Shown here: positions 28,901 through 44,000 of the stretch, in pieces
How the letters are laid out: each line of letters opens with the position of its first letter
How positions within the stretch are numbered: the first letter of the stretch is position 1
Source of the DNA: Gerris lacustris
Lineage: Eukaryota; Arthropoda; Insecta; Hemiptera; Gerridae
NCBI GenBank assembly: GCA_951217055.1
Contig: OX578276.1
Span: 112,561,313-112,625,312, forward strand
Length of the DNA stretch: 64,000 bases
Direction of reading: 5' to 3'
The notes under the pieces: model-generated
Told to the model about the DNA's origin: nothing
The model's database searches: none
The model's input: the letters and a program-made list of their open reading frames with translations, nothing else
Made by a program: the position numbers and the translations under genes

Positions 28901-31900
28901 TTTCATAGAAAAGAGAATCAGGAATAAAATTCCCTATGAATGGCAGCTTGGATTCTATTTATTACGTGCAAAATATCCTCCGTTTCATTAATAAAGACAA
29001 TAAATAAAGAAAAAAACCCTTTTGAATTTTTCATTATAATAAGAGTAAAAAAAAGTAAATGCAATCAAATTAGTTCAGAATGAATTATTTTTTAAGAAAA
29101 AGTAAACAAAGCAAGTGATAGAAAATAGTAGTTTTAAATTTTTTAATTATTTTGAACTAAAAAATCAATAACCGACATTGCTATGGAAATTTACACTTTT
29201 TTATTTTTATAAAATTGTTAATAACTCTGGTCACTACAGTACTGGTCATTTCCTTCACACAAAAAATGACACAAAATTTTACTCTTTAAAATATTCTGCC
29301 AGGAAATTAGAATATAATTGGAGGTCAATAGGTTTTCATTTGTAGTACAATATTTTGACAATAGGCAGGCTGAAGTTTCAATAAATGACATGCAAAATGT
29401 GACGCTCTTAAATATCGTGCCATGAAGTTAGAATATGATAGGTGGGAGATCAGTTTTCACTTGTATTCATTATAGTACTGTATTTCATTGGTAGAAGTTC
29501 AAAATTTTATATAAAATTATATCTGAGCTCCTAGCGGGCCAAATGGTAATCAAAGCTCATTAATGTTTCATAATTTTACACCTTAAGATCCATCTTCTAT
29601 ATCAATTAGACAAATTTATACTGGTTTTCTCCACTTCATGATAAAGCATTGAAATGTTGATATATGAAGGTTCAATGTCCAAAAACTCTTATCCATGATT
29701 CAACGTTTTTCCTTGAAATGGAGTTTTTTTTGTATTTTTAGTTATATCATGCTAATATTTGAAGATTATAATGCTATTGCTATAGATTGATAATGTGGGA
29801 TAATAATAATTGGTATTGATGCTATCTAATTTTTTATACAGATAATGAAGGAGAATTGATGGCACCAAAACATGGAAACACTTTTAGTGCTGTAACCTGC
29901 CTTCACTATTGTCCTGCTATGGCAGCCTTATTTGCTGGATATGAAGTTGGAGTTTGGCAAATATGGTCCATTATTGACTTTGAAAAGTTGTAAGTCTATG
30001 ATTATTTTATTTTATTGTTCTTAGTCTTCAAATTGTAAATGAATCTTAGTAACATTTTTATTTATTTTTTTTAGGTATAGCAGTAAATCAGAGGTTGGTT
30101 TAGGTGTGTCTGTTGTTGGTCTTAGTGTGATGGAGCCTTGTGATGATCCAAGGCATTATCTGTACTTGTGGGTGGGTCACTCACGTTCTTCACGACCTGC
30201 TTTCATACATCGGAATCCCTCCAGAGCACCAGGTTCCCCACCAAATTCTCCTCTTCCCAATTACCCTCCTTTAATTCCTTCAAGCCAGGAACCACCGTTT
30301 TCTCTGTTATATTCACTAGCTTTTGCTAAGAAGTCGTATGTTGATTCTTATGGACTTGTCTACAGTGTAAGCTTTCTTTAATTTATAATTTTATTTAATT
30401 ATTTATATTTTTATTTCTTTCATTTGAATTTCCTACTAGCACTCTTAAGTACAAATTATTAACTATTTCTAACAAATGGAATCCTATTTTTTTTTTTTTT
30501 TTTTTCTTCTTGTTTAAATAAAGATTAATTTAATACTTAAATCACTTTAGTAATAATACAAAGAGAAGTGCCAAATTCCTCATAAAGCTGTTAAAGCATG
30601 TTGGCCGTGATCAAGTTGATGGCATATGAAATACGATTTTTCTGTTTATCAAGATCTCTTGGAAGGGGAGGAACAGAAACTGTCTTTTATGTAACCCCAA
30701 AAAAATCACAAACTATAAGGACCTGAGAAAGGGGTGGCCAAGGGCAAATTGCCGCCTCGCCAGGGCTGCAATAGCTGATCAATGCATGTCACTCGGCTTA
30801 GGTGCACCTCAGCACAACCTACCGACAGCCTATAATAACTTGAGAATACCCACTTATAGATGGTTGGTGGTTTGTTCACCACTTACCTTGGGTTCAAGAT
30901 GTATAGCTTATTGAAATCGATAAATATTTTTGGAACTCCCTGTATTGTTATTTTTTATTTTTGTATTATTTATTTATTGTTATTTTTGCCACATAGTTGA
31001 AAAAATTATACATATATTTTGTTGCAGGGTTTTTACAGATGTGATGATATTTTTGAATTAGAAATGGTTCGGGAAATTGATTCTTTTATATCTGGTCGAA
31101 TCCTCTCTGTTGATTCGTTGAATTGTGCTAATCCTTACAGAAAGTATCAATCCAATAGGGAAGATGGTATGTACTTGTGTACTTTAATAACTTTATTTTC
31201 ATGATTTTTGTTGAAGAAATATTTAAAAGAAAAAAAATAATAACACGCACCGTAGGATGCAAGTGTTTGAACAATACCCAAATTTCTGACAAGAGGTTTT
31301 CAAACATGGACATTTGCATAAATGTTTACAGGCTAATCGATAAGCAAACTCCTAATGTATTTTAATTAGAGACATTTTTAATTTGGAAAACCATAAAATT
31401 TTGAGTAAGCTTAGAAGCAAAAACCTTATTATCTTGAATTTTATAAAATTCTAAAAAATTAAGATGTATAACTTTTTACCTATTTTTTTCTTTGCCTGTG
31501 TTTTATTTCAGTGATGACCATATTTTTAATTGCTTGATTGTTTTTTGGCCGTGTTTAAATTCAGTTCTCTATTTTTTAAAAAAGATCTCTAAAATTGACC
31601 TTTGCTCAAATAATTTGTGTTGGTTCTTACCATAGAGGAGTCTGAAACTGCTTCAAATCAGTCACTATATTCTTAGCAACAAATCTAAAAGTATGCTCAT
31701 GCTATACTTGTCATTCAATAGCTGACTATTTGTTATATATGTATGTATTATTTATTTATATTTTTTCAGATAAAGAAATATTGAGGGTTTGGTCCATTGT
31801 ATGGGAGTGTGAGTTTGAAGAAGTTGATGGTAAAACTGTTTACATTACTTTGTTTGATTTGAACCAGTGGTATAACAAGATGCCTGGAAGACCAGAAATA

Positions 31901-32084
31901 GTACTAGGGCAGTCTTCAAAAGCTCTTCCTATTCATGACACTCCTTATCTCTCTACTTGGTACCTTCCTCCATCTAATCCAGAAGACCAGCCTCTTTCTG
32001 TTAGAGTTGATCCCTTATCACTTGAAGCCTTTAGGTTTCTAAACCAACTCGATTGTCACTACTATCCTTCAAACATTTCTTACA
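22961..32084 (+). CDS. AHCTF1: ELYS exons 1-9: N-terminal beta-propeller region
   Basis: These nine exons encode residues 1-525. The start MQFVRKIKKKDSG lies after an in-frame-free leader, and the first intron (23076-26207) is the one invaded by a LINE. Exon 7 holds DDPRHYLYLWVGHS, matching the propeller blade with NDPRNCCYLWAVQS in human ELYS. Exon 9 holds TVYITLFDLNQWYNKMPG, matching the GLFDINRWYH blade. Beta-propeller folding is known for ELYS; here it is inferred from those matches. Confidence 0.9.
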
Positions 32085-35000
32085 GTTAGTATAAGTTTTT
32101 GGTTTTTATCAATTCGTAATTTAACTCTTTTGACGTTATTTTTGATCAAACTATTTAATATAATTTTTATTATTTAGGTTGTGTCAAGGTTGGGACTCGA
32201 GGAATATGCCAAGGAGAAGGAATCAGTGTGGTGAATGAATTTAAAGATAAGTTAAGGTATGATCCTGCAGGAGCAATGGCTTGTCCTGAACCCCTATTTC
32301 ATACATCACTTTCACTTGGTATCCTTCCAAATTTTGACGATACATCATCTATACATTCTATAACTATCAATGCTGTAAGTCCACAATTGTATTTTACTAA
32401 AACAGTTATGTGGGGAACTAATAAATAAATTATGTTTAATAACAGTGAAAATACTGTTTGACATGATTTTTAAATTTCTGAAGCATCATTAGACATTTAG
32501 CACATAATGATGTTTCAAAGGAGGAACGGCCATTTAAAACAACTCTTTGAGTTAATACCAATTCAAATCATTCGAGGAAACATTACATTGAGGAATAAAA
32601 TTAAATTTATATTCTCCTTTTTTTTCAATAATTAATGTAATTTTTATTTGCTTATTATCTACAATAATGCTTCCTCTTAACACGCTCACGGTGAACGAAC
32701 AATTGCACAGCCCAGCACAGTGACCGGGGAATAAAACAAACAAAAAAAATCAATTTTTAATTATGAAGTAAGCTAGGAGAGAGCAGAGAGTATGCCTAGA
32801 ACCTTACAGGGCTAACTGTTTAGATAGAATCTGAACCCTGGGCCTAGGTATTAGAAAATAGATAGAAGTGCAGTATGGACGGGCATGTTCCCAGAATGTG
32901 GCCCGCCGTCAACATGTTAAGCCAAAATAGCTATTAAAAAATACTTTAATAATATAATAAGGATAGTTTAGTAGTAGTAGTCTAGTACTTCCTACTAGAA
33001 CGGGTAGGACGAACCACTTGTTCGAACCTTGCAATTAGGCCATCACTTAATCCCTTTTTACGCCCCGTGGTGGAGAGTTCTAGCTACTTCACATCTCATA
33101 CATTTGCACATTGTACCGCCTAAGCGAGCATGGTGTGGTCATTAGTAAGCTATATAAGGATAGTTTAATAACCATAATAAAGTTTTGTAAAAGCAAATTA
33201 ATATCTATCTATTATAGCAAAAGTTTTTAGTTAACTGTGACGATGATTTTGAAAAAAATGAGACTAATTAATATATTTACCGACAAGACACTTTCTGGTC
33301 ACTTCTTTTCTGGGTTATAAGGACGATGAGTATTTTACATTATTTGAATAACCGTGTAGGTAAGTATTTGTATATCAAGAGAATATCTGCTCTGCCTCTG
33401 TATTCAATTTCACGATGTGAGTTCTCTTGTAATTTCTACCTTACCAATGTTACTAATGAATCTATTCTACTATTGAAATACTATTAATATTAAAATTATT
33501 CAAACCTCTAAAGATAGTACAAAACTTTTTTTATTCTATTCCTTTAAAACTTTTGTCTAATGTACTATATTTTTTATCTTGTTCAAATATTCATTTTTAA
33601 ACTTATTTTTAATTCATTTATTGTCATATTATATTTGGCATGTGCTGTTAATAATAATAAATATATTGTTTTGCTTAGGACATAGCAAGGCGTTATTTGT
33701 TAACAATATGTGTGGAGAACGGTTTAGTCGATGTGATACTAGGCTGTGCCAGACACTGGTATGACAGTGCTTGCACTGAAACCACCGTCTCTCTGGATTT
33801 CCTTGTTGATTTTCTCTGGGATCTTTTCACTTCATACAACCGAAAAATTGATGAACTATGTATGTATATAAATTTTATTTTATATTTTTTTTTAAATCTC
33901 TGATAGCTATTGTTTTATTGTTATTATTCTATGAATTGTTAGAATTTATTGTTAATTTGTTTGCAGGTGTTTGTCTTTTTGATTATTCTGGTGTTGAATT
34001 AAACTATTTGGACACTGTAAGAATAAAACTTTTAAACCAATACATGAAGGATATCAAAGCTGTGTATGCTGTACTCTCCAGAGATTATTCTACCTTCAGC
34101 AATATATGTGAGATTATAAGACTTCTTCAAAATTAAAATTTCAAGATTCTTTCAATTTTGTATAGACCTATGTTTTAGTGTGTAGCTTTGGTTTTTTTTT
34201 GTTTTTGTTTTTTTTCATTTCGTAGCAGAGTAAGTCAGCTTTGGCTTTGTTTAAGTATGAAATGATATCTTGATATATTTTTTTTTATATATTTGGTTGA
34301 CTTCTGCATAATAGGGCTAAGTTGCTGAAGTTAGGATGTAAAAATTCAATCCTGCCATTTATTTTAAACTTAGTTTCCAAATTTTTTATTATATTAGTAG
34401 TTTTCCTTAACTTAACACAATTTATTTTTTTATTTTAATCCAAATTTGTTTCTTTTTTCAGATGTTGTTAACAATAGATATTTTGCTATTGACATTAAAA
34501 CACTTTATGTGGATCTGGTTTCTTGGTTCACTGCTAACAACCTTCTACCTGAGTCTTCTTCTAGTTTCCCATGTGATTCAATTTTACCTTACAATTACAA
34601 AAAAGTGAGAAGTTGTGTCAACGAGAGGTTAGCTTTCAAAATTATTAATTATTATTGGTCATATTTAATTCAATTTAACTTATATTCTACAGGATATGTG
34701 GTTTGTTTTTCTGTAGCTAGGTGTTTTTTTTTATCAGTATTTCTCCCTTCATCTTTAATAATAATAATGATAAGAATATTTTAATTAGCAACACATTACC
34801 TTAGATGTGTAAAGAGAATATTATGGTAGAACAAAAAATCAATTTTAAGATTTGAATGTACAGTAGAGCATCGATTAACCGAACTAATGTTTTTTAGGGT
34901 GGTTCGGATAATCAAAATCAACCACGTTAATGCTAAAAGCATCTTTGTTTTATTTATCTAGTACATAGTGAAAAAAATATATGTTGTATCACCTAAGATT

Positions 35001-38000
35001 AATTTGGCATAAAGAAAGTTGCAATCCTCATCTGTTTATTTTTATTATTATTATTTATTTATTTTTTTTTTTTTTCACTTAATTTTTCACCATGAATCTC
35101 GATTTGCCGAATCCCATGTCGTGTTTGAAATTTTTACGCCACCAGAACTGGGGAACAATAAAGAGTCGCCACCAAGCTTCATGTTTGATTCCACTGCTTT
35201 TCCAGACAATATGTATGGGTCCAGATATGGGCTATCCTGAGTCCAGTTTTTGCAAAAAACCAAGTGAATGAAGCTTCTTCTAACAATTTGGATTTTTTTT
35301 TTGTATAGTTTTACAATTTGATCTGCCCTCCTCACTGTCAAGATTAAGTGCATACCCAATGATTGAGTCAGAATTATTTTTTATTCCCGTAATCGTTGAT
35401 TTACTAACCCCAAACTTGATAACTAATTATAATTTGATTTAAATTAATATTTAAACGTTTCGTAATATGAATACTACCAAAAACTTAAAAATTGAATTGA
35501 TAGCTAATGACTGACCCGTTTCACCTTTATTTAGCTGCGTAATAATTTCCATTTTATTTTTTAATGAAAGCACTACTCGTTTCCTTTTTGTTCTACATGT
35601 TGTAAGCTTTACTTAAAATATCTGACTAATTCAATGTATACCTCACAATGAATGATTTAAATCTGAGAGCACTGACATATCTTACCAACAGAATGGAGAG
35701 GTATTAAGTGGAAAATAGTTGATGCAAATGATTCCACAAATTAAATAGACAAACAAGTTAGTTCTTAGAAAGCAAATGTTGCTGTCTGCCCCATTAAACT
35801 GAATTCATCGAAATCTGGTATCCCTTTATACAGCTAACACAGCTTTTTCTAGGAATTAATTAAGTGGTGGCTTCTAATTCCCCCCCCCCCCTCCCATGAA
35901 CCCAGTTTGGATAACTGTCGCTCGGATAATCGACTACTGTATTTACTTTTTTTTTTTTTTTTTAATTTATTGATGATTTTTAATTTGATTTTCTCTAGGA
36001 GAGACAAGGGCGCTTTGTTAATAGATGAAATGCTAATGCATTGGATTAGTGGAGAAGTCCAAGTCTGGAAAAGAGAGTCCGGGGAGGAATCAGCTGGTTA
36101 CCCTCCATCTTCTATACAAGATATCATAAGAATCTCTCTTTTAGCAGACATTGAAGCCCCTGTAAAACATTTCTTCATTCTTTATTTCCTTCGAGACCAT
36201 CTTGAATGCCTTGCTAGTGACAGGTATTTTCTTACCTTAAGAATTATTTATTTAATAAATTCACAATAACATAAAAAATACATGTTATAATACAAAAACA
36301 TATTTATAAACAGTGTTCCCTATATCAAAATTGTGCTACTTTGAAAATTTTAGATAAATAAGGGTTTGGAACAGAAAATTGATGTTTATTAACATAGTTC
36401 TTGTAGAAAGCGGTAAAGATTAAAAGATATTTACGAACATAGTGAAAAGTTTCCGTGATACAAGTGTTAACACACAGAAATACTTACTACTAAAATACAT
36501 TTGAGACTTAAACTGTTACTATGTATGTATAATGAATAATGACTATAACTTATTATAAAATATAAAAATATATTTAACAAAATCATTTGTTATGAAAATC
36601 TGCAGAACAGTTCTATAAAATTAATTTAATTCAAATGATTTCAACAGCATTATTATGGAAATTACCCACAATCTGCTATACTCATCATATCAGTTCTAAA
36701 AACGAATCTCTAGATTATAGATAATTAAAAATAAAATGTATTCAATCCTTTCTTAAACCAGCTGGTGTTTTTAATATATTATAGCTTTTTTTTATTATTA
36801 AAAATTGTTTTTAATATTATATATTTAGCTGAGCGTTTAAGTATGTGTAATTCTCTTAAACTTTTTGACTAAAATAATGTGCTTTATTGGTTTATTATCG
36901 CTAATTTATTTACTTTTTTAATCCAGAAATTCTTTGGACATTGAAAGAATAATTCACAACTATGAAGCTACTTTTAGAATACATGAAGGCCAAATGAGAA
37001 TTGTACTCTCATATAGAGATATCGATTGTAAAAATTTTAAGGTATTTAAAAAAAATTAATTTTATTTTCTGTATATAAAGCTAATTATTAGAAGCTTGAT
37101 CAACCATTGCATTTAGTAGTTCTAGAATATAAATATTAGGGGTATTCACAATCTTTGTTTAACAAATTATGTGTTAACGAGTTAAATGTTAGAAATGAAA
37201 GATAATGAGGGATCTTGACCAGAAGATGAGTTATAAACTAAATGTTAAGCAGGTGGCGCTTTCAGTGTCTTGCACATGTACCATTTGAGTTTTTAGATTA
37301 GATTGCCTACCTAATATCATCATAACCTTTTTTATTAACATTTCCTTTTTTTTTATTTAAAATTTATTATAATTATTTGATAAATAGATATTTTATTTAT
37401 TTATTATTTTATTAGGATGCTTGTTAACTTGGGATAGATAGTTTATTCAATTTAGAAAAAATAGGTAGTGCACAGTTTTATTTTCAATTAAAAATGCCAA
37501 AAAAAAAAAAAAAAAAAAAAAAATAGGGAGGAAGAAATGTATTTTTCTCATTTATTTTCCTACCTCTATGATTTCAACATGATTTAACATCTTTCAAACT
37601 TCATTTAACTAAAAAAAAAAAATAATAATAAAACGAGTTAAATAAAGGGATATAACTAGTTATTTGTTAAAAATGGAGGATCATTTAACCAACTTAACTG
37701 ACAACACAGTTTATTAGTTCCTTACACTAAAGATTGTGAGTACCCCTAAATTTCAGTTATAAATTTATAATTAAATCGTGTTTATTTAACAAAAGTTTAA
37801 TGAATTTGAATGTATTTGTTATTCCATAATGCTTTATTATAAAGGTCACACTCTTATTTTCTGTCTAGGATGGAGTTGAAAGATTGCTTCATAGAACAGT
37901 TAAAAATAGTGATCTAGAGGTATGGGAGCACAGGCATATTATTAAAGCACTACACAAACATAAGGAATATTCATTAGCCTTCAGGTATCTGAAAGGAATG

Positions 38001-41000
38001 CAGCCTCCACTTGGTTCCACTGATGATAACAAGTAATTATTTTTTTTATGTTCAGCTGTATTCTTAACATGTTTTGGCCAGGCCACTTTCCGGGAACATG
38101 GTGCTGGTTGGGTCAATGGGGCTGACCACGTTCCCAGAACATTCTCTCCCCACCACCCTTCAGTTTTCTAAATCCAGGCTCACAGTTCAGATTCTATTTA
38201 AACAGTTAGTCCTGTAGAATGCATCTGTACGGTTCTATACATACTTTCCGCTCTCTCCTAGCTTTTTTTCGTTATATAAAGATGAATTTTGGGTTTATTC
38301 CCCCGCCACTACGAGGTGCTAAGCAAATGCTTGTCCGTCATGAAAGTATTAATAACATACACATTTAGCAGAACATGAGTCTAGAACCCACTACTGCTAA
38401 TATAAATTCTACCGCATATAGGATAACATATCCTCCAATGAATAAAGATTTTTAGTTTTCTGTATGATAATGATGTGAAAAAAAAGTAATAAAAATAATA
38501 GGTAGTTTAAAAGGGTGTCAAAGTCCTTAATGTGTTTTCTGCAAATAATTTTAAGTTCAAAAAGACAAAACATCTTGCATTGCCTTACCCTATTTTTAAT
38601 TTCTCATATATCTACATACCATTTAACCCATTCAATGCGTAATCCAATTCATGAACCTGCCTTAGTTACCGTATATATCTAAACAATTTTAAAAGTTAAT
38701 TTAAAAATAAATAAAAAATAAAAAAAAAAGTTTGGATCCACTGTGGATACAAACGTGAGCGGACCTGACGGGCCTTGCAAGATGGTTATACTCGAGGCAC
38801 GGAGAATAGAGCTACAGAGGGCTGAAAGGGAGGGCTTGGATCCACTGTGAATCCACCCGCCAGGCGCGTTAGCACGGCATGGATCCACAGTGGATCCACC
38901 CGCATTGAATGGGTTAAGGAGAAAAGGTATTCTGATGATCCAACAATTCAAAATTTATATTTTCTCTTCTCAGTCTAAAAAGGGTTTCTGTTATCTGGAC
39001 TGAGCTGAATTACATGACCTTTGGTATACCTACTTGTTCAGAAAAAGTCTGAGGTGAAATGAAGATATGCATTTTATCTCTAAATTTGAGGGTATTCTAT
39101 TCATTAATTATCATCTAATAAGTGATATATTTCTGACAGACAGCAAACTTAACATTTATATGCAAATAAATGACAATTTAAAATATGATTGAAACCATAA
39201 ATTACTTTGCCAGTTAAAAAAGCACCTTTTGCTGTGCCAGAAAAGCAAATCGCTTTTTGCTTCCTCTCTAATACTGATGAACATGATAATTAACAAATTA
39301 ATTTAACTTTTGTTCTTTTATAGGATGGAAATATCTCTGAATGTCTGCCTTGGTAATGTTTCTTCAGCATTCTTTATTACTCAGCAGTGGTCAGAAAAAC
39401 GTCAAATTCTTTTAAAGCATTTTTTCCAAGGTATTTTTTTTATTAGATCATTTTCTGTAGCTTTCTTTGCATTAAGTTTTTGAATGATATGATAGAACTT
39501 TAAGCAATATTTGTAATGGAACAAACATTTATTTTCTATTCAATGTGTCACAATTATTAAAATCTTTAAATAATCTTTTAAACATGGATTAGAGTAGTAG
39601 TTAGAAGGGTGGCCTCGAACATTGTTTGTGCTGCATTAGTTAGTGTCACAGTATCAGTAAAATAAAAATACCTTTAACTCTTTTGGAGTTAGCTATTTGT
39701 TTGAGATTCAGGCAGAGTGATGCAATATTTATGATCATTCTGAAATTCTTTATGAAAAAATTTGAATTGCCTAAAATTAAAAGCTGTACAATTTGGGTCC
39801 ACTTTTTGGATCTGGTCTAACCAACATAAGAAATAATCTGTTACTGAAACCCAAAGAGTATTTTTATAATTGAAGCGAGCGTAAGCGAGCTTCTTACATT
39901 CAACAAAATATGCATCTTGTCTGTCTGTCTGTGTGTGTGTGTAACGTTTACGTGTCTGGCGATAACTTGAGTAAAAGTTGACCGATTTAGTTGAAATTTG
40001 GTATACATCTTTCTTTAACTAATACTCAGGCTAAGTTCGTTGGACAGCGTGATCCGTCCAAGAGTTCGCGTGCAATGCTCGCGTAAACGTGAGCTTCAAA
40101 TTTAAAATTGGAATTTCAGGACGGGAAAAAATTCTATCATCACCTACTTGAAGAGACGAACATTTTTTACAATTAACATTTTTTAATAAAACCAACAACG
40201 ACACTGCTAAGAATTAATAAATATCGCTAAAACGATTAAAGCGGACCTAAACGTTTAAAATAGAGAAAACAACCTTTTTACCAATATTTTACGTTCTAAC
40301 GTAACGATTTTAATAAAACTTCATGTACATCGTCTAAAGTAAAATTGAAACAAGTATGTAAAATTTCAACTTGATACAAGCAGTAGTATTTGAGTAATGA
40401 AGTGATACATTTATAATATTAGTTTAAAAGCTATTACGGGTGGTTAAGATTCTTATAGTCGTATTGTGTGTAGGTTTGTTTAGAAAGTACAAGTACAGCT
40501 TTGTACCGAGTACCCCCACTCTACCCCTCACTACCCTCTTCCACTTATCTTCAACTATGACATTCATCATGATTAACAAATTTCAATATTCAGTATTTTA
40601 TTGCAATACGCTCGCTTCAATGATAGAGCCACGCGATGCCTAGTTTATTGTACAAATAAATTAATATATAACAGTGCACTATGATTATATTATAAATAAT
40701 CCCTTGATATCTACAGGGTTTTTGATCCTCAATATTCTAGGGATATGGGAACCGCCATTAACTTATGGAAGTGCTTTTACCTTTTTTTGGATAATTTGCA
40801 AGCTCAAAGGTACATTTTCCTTGTTTGATCCTGCTCCTACTAGTCAAGGCTTTTTCAATAAAAAAATCTCTGGTTTGCGAACACATTTAAGCAGCAATTG
40901 GGGCACTTACTATAACACTTCAGTTGTATATTTTACCGTGTGTAATTAAAACCACAGATAAAAACTCGTGAATATCGGAGGATTACTGTATTATTAATAT

Positions 41001-44000
41001 AACATAATACCCTCATAACAAAAACTTGAATAGAATGTGATATTATTCTCGTAAATAATATGTGTGATGCAAATTGGGCATATTTATTCCTATTCTAAGA
41101 TTGCAGAAATTAACTAGCTTTTTTGTTTTTACCATTTTCTTCTTTTTTTATTTCAGAATGTGTGAGAATGAACAAAATTAAGTTTGTTTATCCCCTTCCT
41201 CTAGATAAATACGAGGAAGAATGTTTTCTAGAGTTTTTACGTTGTTCTGGAATAAAATCAGCAAATGACTTAATACTCTATTTCTACATTGATAGGCGCA
41301 GGTAATATCAATATTTCTTTGTCAATAATGTTAATAAAATTCAAAGTCAAATACACTCAATTGTCAAACCTCAGCAATTTTTCAATACAGGCCAGTTTTA
41401 AGCTTTTTATTAAAATATTTGTTATTATGGTTTTGCAATGTCATATCCTTTGTAAATTTTAATTCAATTGCATATTTTGTCCCTTTTACTATTTAATCTT
41501 TTATTCATGTGGATCATACAGATTCAGAGTCACTCCTGAATGACTCGCAATCTTTTTTTTTTTTAGTCTTTCGTTGTTTTCCAGTTGTTTGTGATGTATT
41601 TATCAATTATACTATTATATTGTCATTAGGTATCCTGAAGCATTTGTTCTTTATGACAAAATGAAACTCTTAGGACAATGCAGTGGTCAAGATAAAAATT
41701 CTAAGAAGAGGGATATGATAATGAAAAATCTTGAAAACCGATTTGATCCTAAACTTCTTTTACTTCAAAAGAGCAAATGTGAAGCTAAGAACACCCAGCC
41801 TCCATCTGGATTCTTTGGTAAATATTTAATTCAATTTAGAAAAAAATAAAATAAATAACTTTATGTGGATTATATTACAAGTATGTATGTATAATATCAT
41901 AGTCAAAGTATGGTATATTGAAAGAGACATTACATTTTTATGAATTTGGCCTATTTCTTAATAATTGTGAGCTATATTAATACAAATAGTTATATATAGC
42001 CAGGCTAATGGGCCTTCAATGGGGCCCGGGCTAAACAACATTTGGGGCACCCGTACTCTTCCATTTGCACTACCCAAAACCAAGACTTGGTCGTAGTGGG
42101 TCTTAGTTCCATTTTTTCTTCTTTTTTTAAAATACAGTAAAATTTGATACAGTGACCACCCAAGTATATTGACCACATGGTCAATTTGACCACTTTTTCT
42201 TGGTCCCTTCAGAAATGCAATACTTCCAGTACATTTTCTTCTGCTTATTTTAACCAGTGACCACCTTCTTCTAGTCCCTTGAAGGAAATTTATTTTGGTT
42301 AAAGTCATCAAAATAAAAAATAAAAAAATAATGTTTTTCAAAGAATACCCTTAATAATTTTGAAACACTTGGTTTTAATTTAATTTCTTTGAACTCATTT
42401 ACTAATTGTTACAATATGAATAAAACCCACTTTACATTCTTTCCCGGGTTTTTTCAATGGGCCCACATACGTGGCCTGCATACTTTGGGTGTAAAAGCCC
42501 CCCGGTAAAACAAAAAGAATAAAAAAATACTAAAACTATTAAAAACTAATACTTATTTTAATTAGCGATGGAACAACCCACTAGAAAAAACAACCGAATG
42601 AATAAGTCGATTCTGGAAAAAACAGTCGATTGAATTCATTCGACTGAAAACAGTCTCATAGCGGGTATAGGATATACGAATAAAGATATAGACCGAGACT
42701 GAACCCGCAAGTCGAATGTTTCAATCGAATGGTTTTTTTTTATATAGGAGTAGTACGGTGGAGGCCGTAAAGGCCTCAAAGCTGAGGGGGGGTGTGAGTG
42801 AGAAGGCCCTTGACACTCGTTATCTCGTCCCCAATCTACATCCTGCTACGACATCGTTTTCATTCGAATGAAAAAATATAGACAGACTGAATCCAATCGA
42901 ATTTTTCATTCGAATGTTTCATTCGGATGTTTTTTGGTTTTGGGTAGGGGAAAGGAACGACGGTGAAGGGCTCAGAGCGGAGGAGGGGTGAGAAGGCGCA
43001 TGACACTTGTTATCTCGTTATACACACGTCCACATATACACGTCCGAATTACAACTAATACAACTCCAAACTATAGACTGATATCAGTCGAATGAAAACT
43101 AGGCATCCGCAACCGAATGAATGAATATTTTAAAACAACAGTTTAGTCAACTGTTTTCAATCGATTGGTTCCCAACGCTTATTTTAATAATTAATCTCTC
43201 CTACTACCGGCTGGAGAGAGACACGGAAGTCTCTACCAAGCAATCAATAGCATGTATTTAATAATTATGTATCTATAATTTTACAGTTAATGTTTAAAAA
43301 AGACTTTATTTATACAAACATATTTTTAATTGGCAACTGAAACTAAAAGACAGGATTGTTACGAGCTTGATGAATCCCAAATGTGAGAGCGTAATATAAT
43401 CATTGAAAAAAGAAAGTGTGACAATTTTTTAACTTTGAAAAAAATTTGCCCTTATGTGCATTCTTATAAACTTTGTTGAGTTTAACAATAGAATATTTAA
43501 TCCATTGTGTAATATAAGTAATCCATTGCTGAGTGATCATAAACAAAACAAGTGGAGAAATGAGAAGATGAAAACAAGAGATAGAGAGGTAACTTAAAGG
43601 TTGCAGTTCTGAAAGAGTTCTTAAATCGTTCCAACAGGCTCCTCTTTTTGAATCAGTTCTGATCCAGTCCTCATAGACACATGCGCATTAAAAAAATCCT
43701 GAACTGGATCTAGAACCGTTCTCGAATTAGCTGTTAGAACAAACCTAATATACTTCAATCCAAGTTTTGTTATAAGTTTCTTTATCTACTATGATAATTC
43801 TCCCCAAAGCAATTTGCACTACAAATCGCTACAGACAGTATTAGGTGAGATAATATGAATTATAAATATTTATGTAAAATAATTTTAAGGTACCATATAT
43901 ATGGCTCCTAGCTCCCTCTATCTGGGCCTGTATATAGCTATAATATAACATATACCTAATTAATAAATATAAGTTTTTGTTTGTATTTCATAATTTTTCA

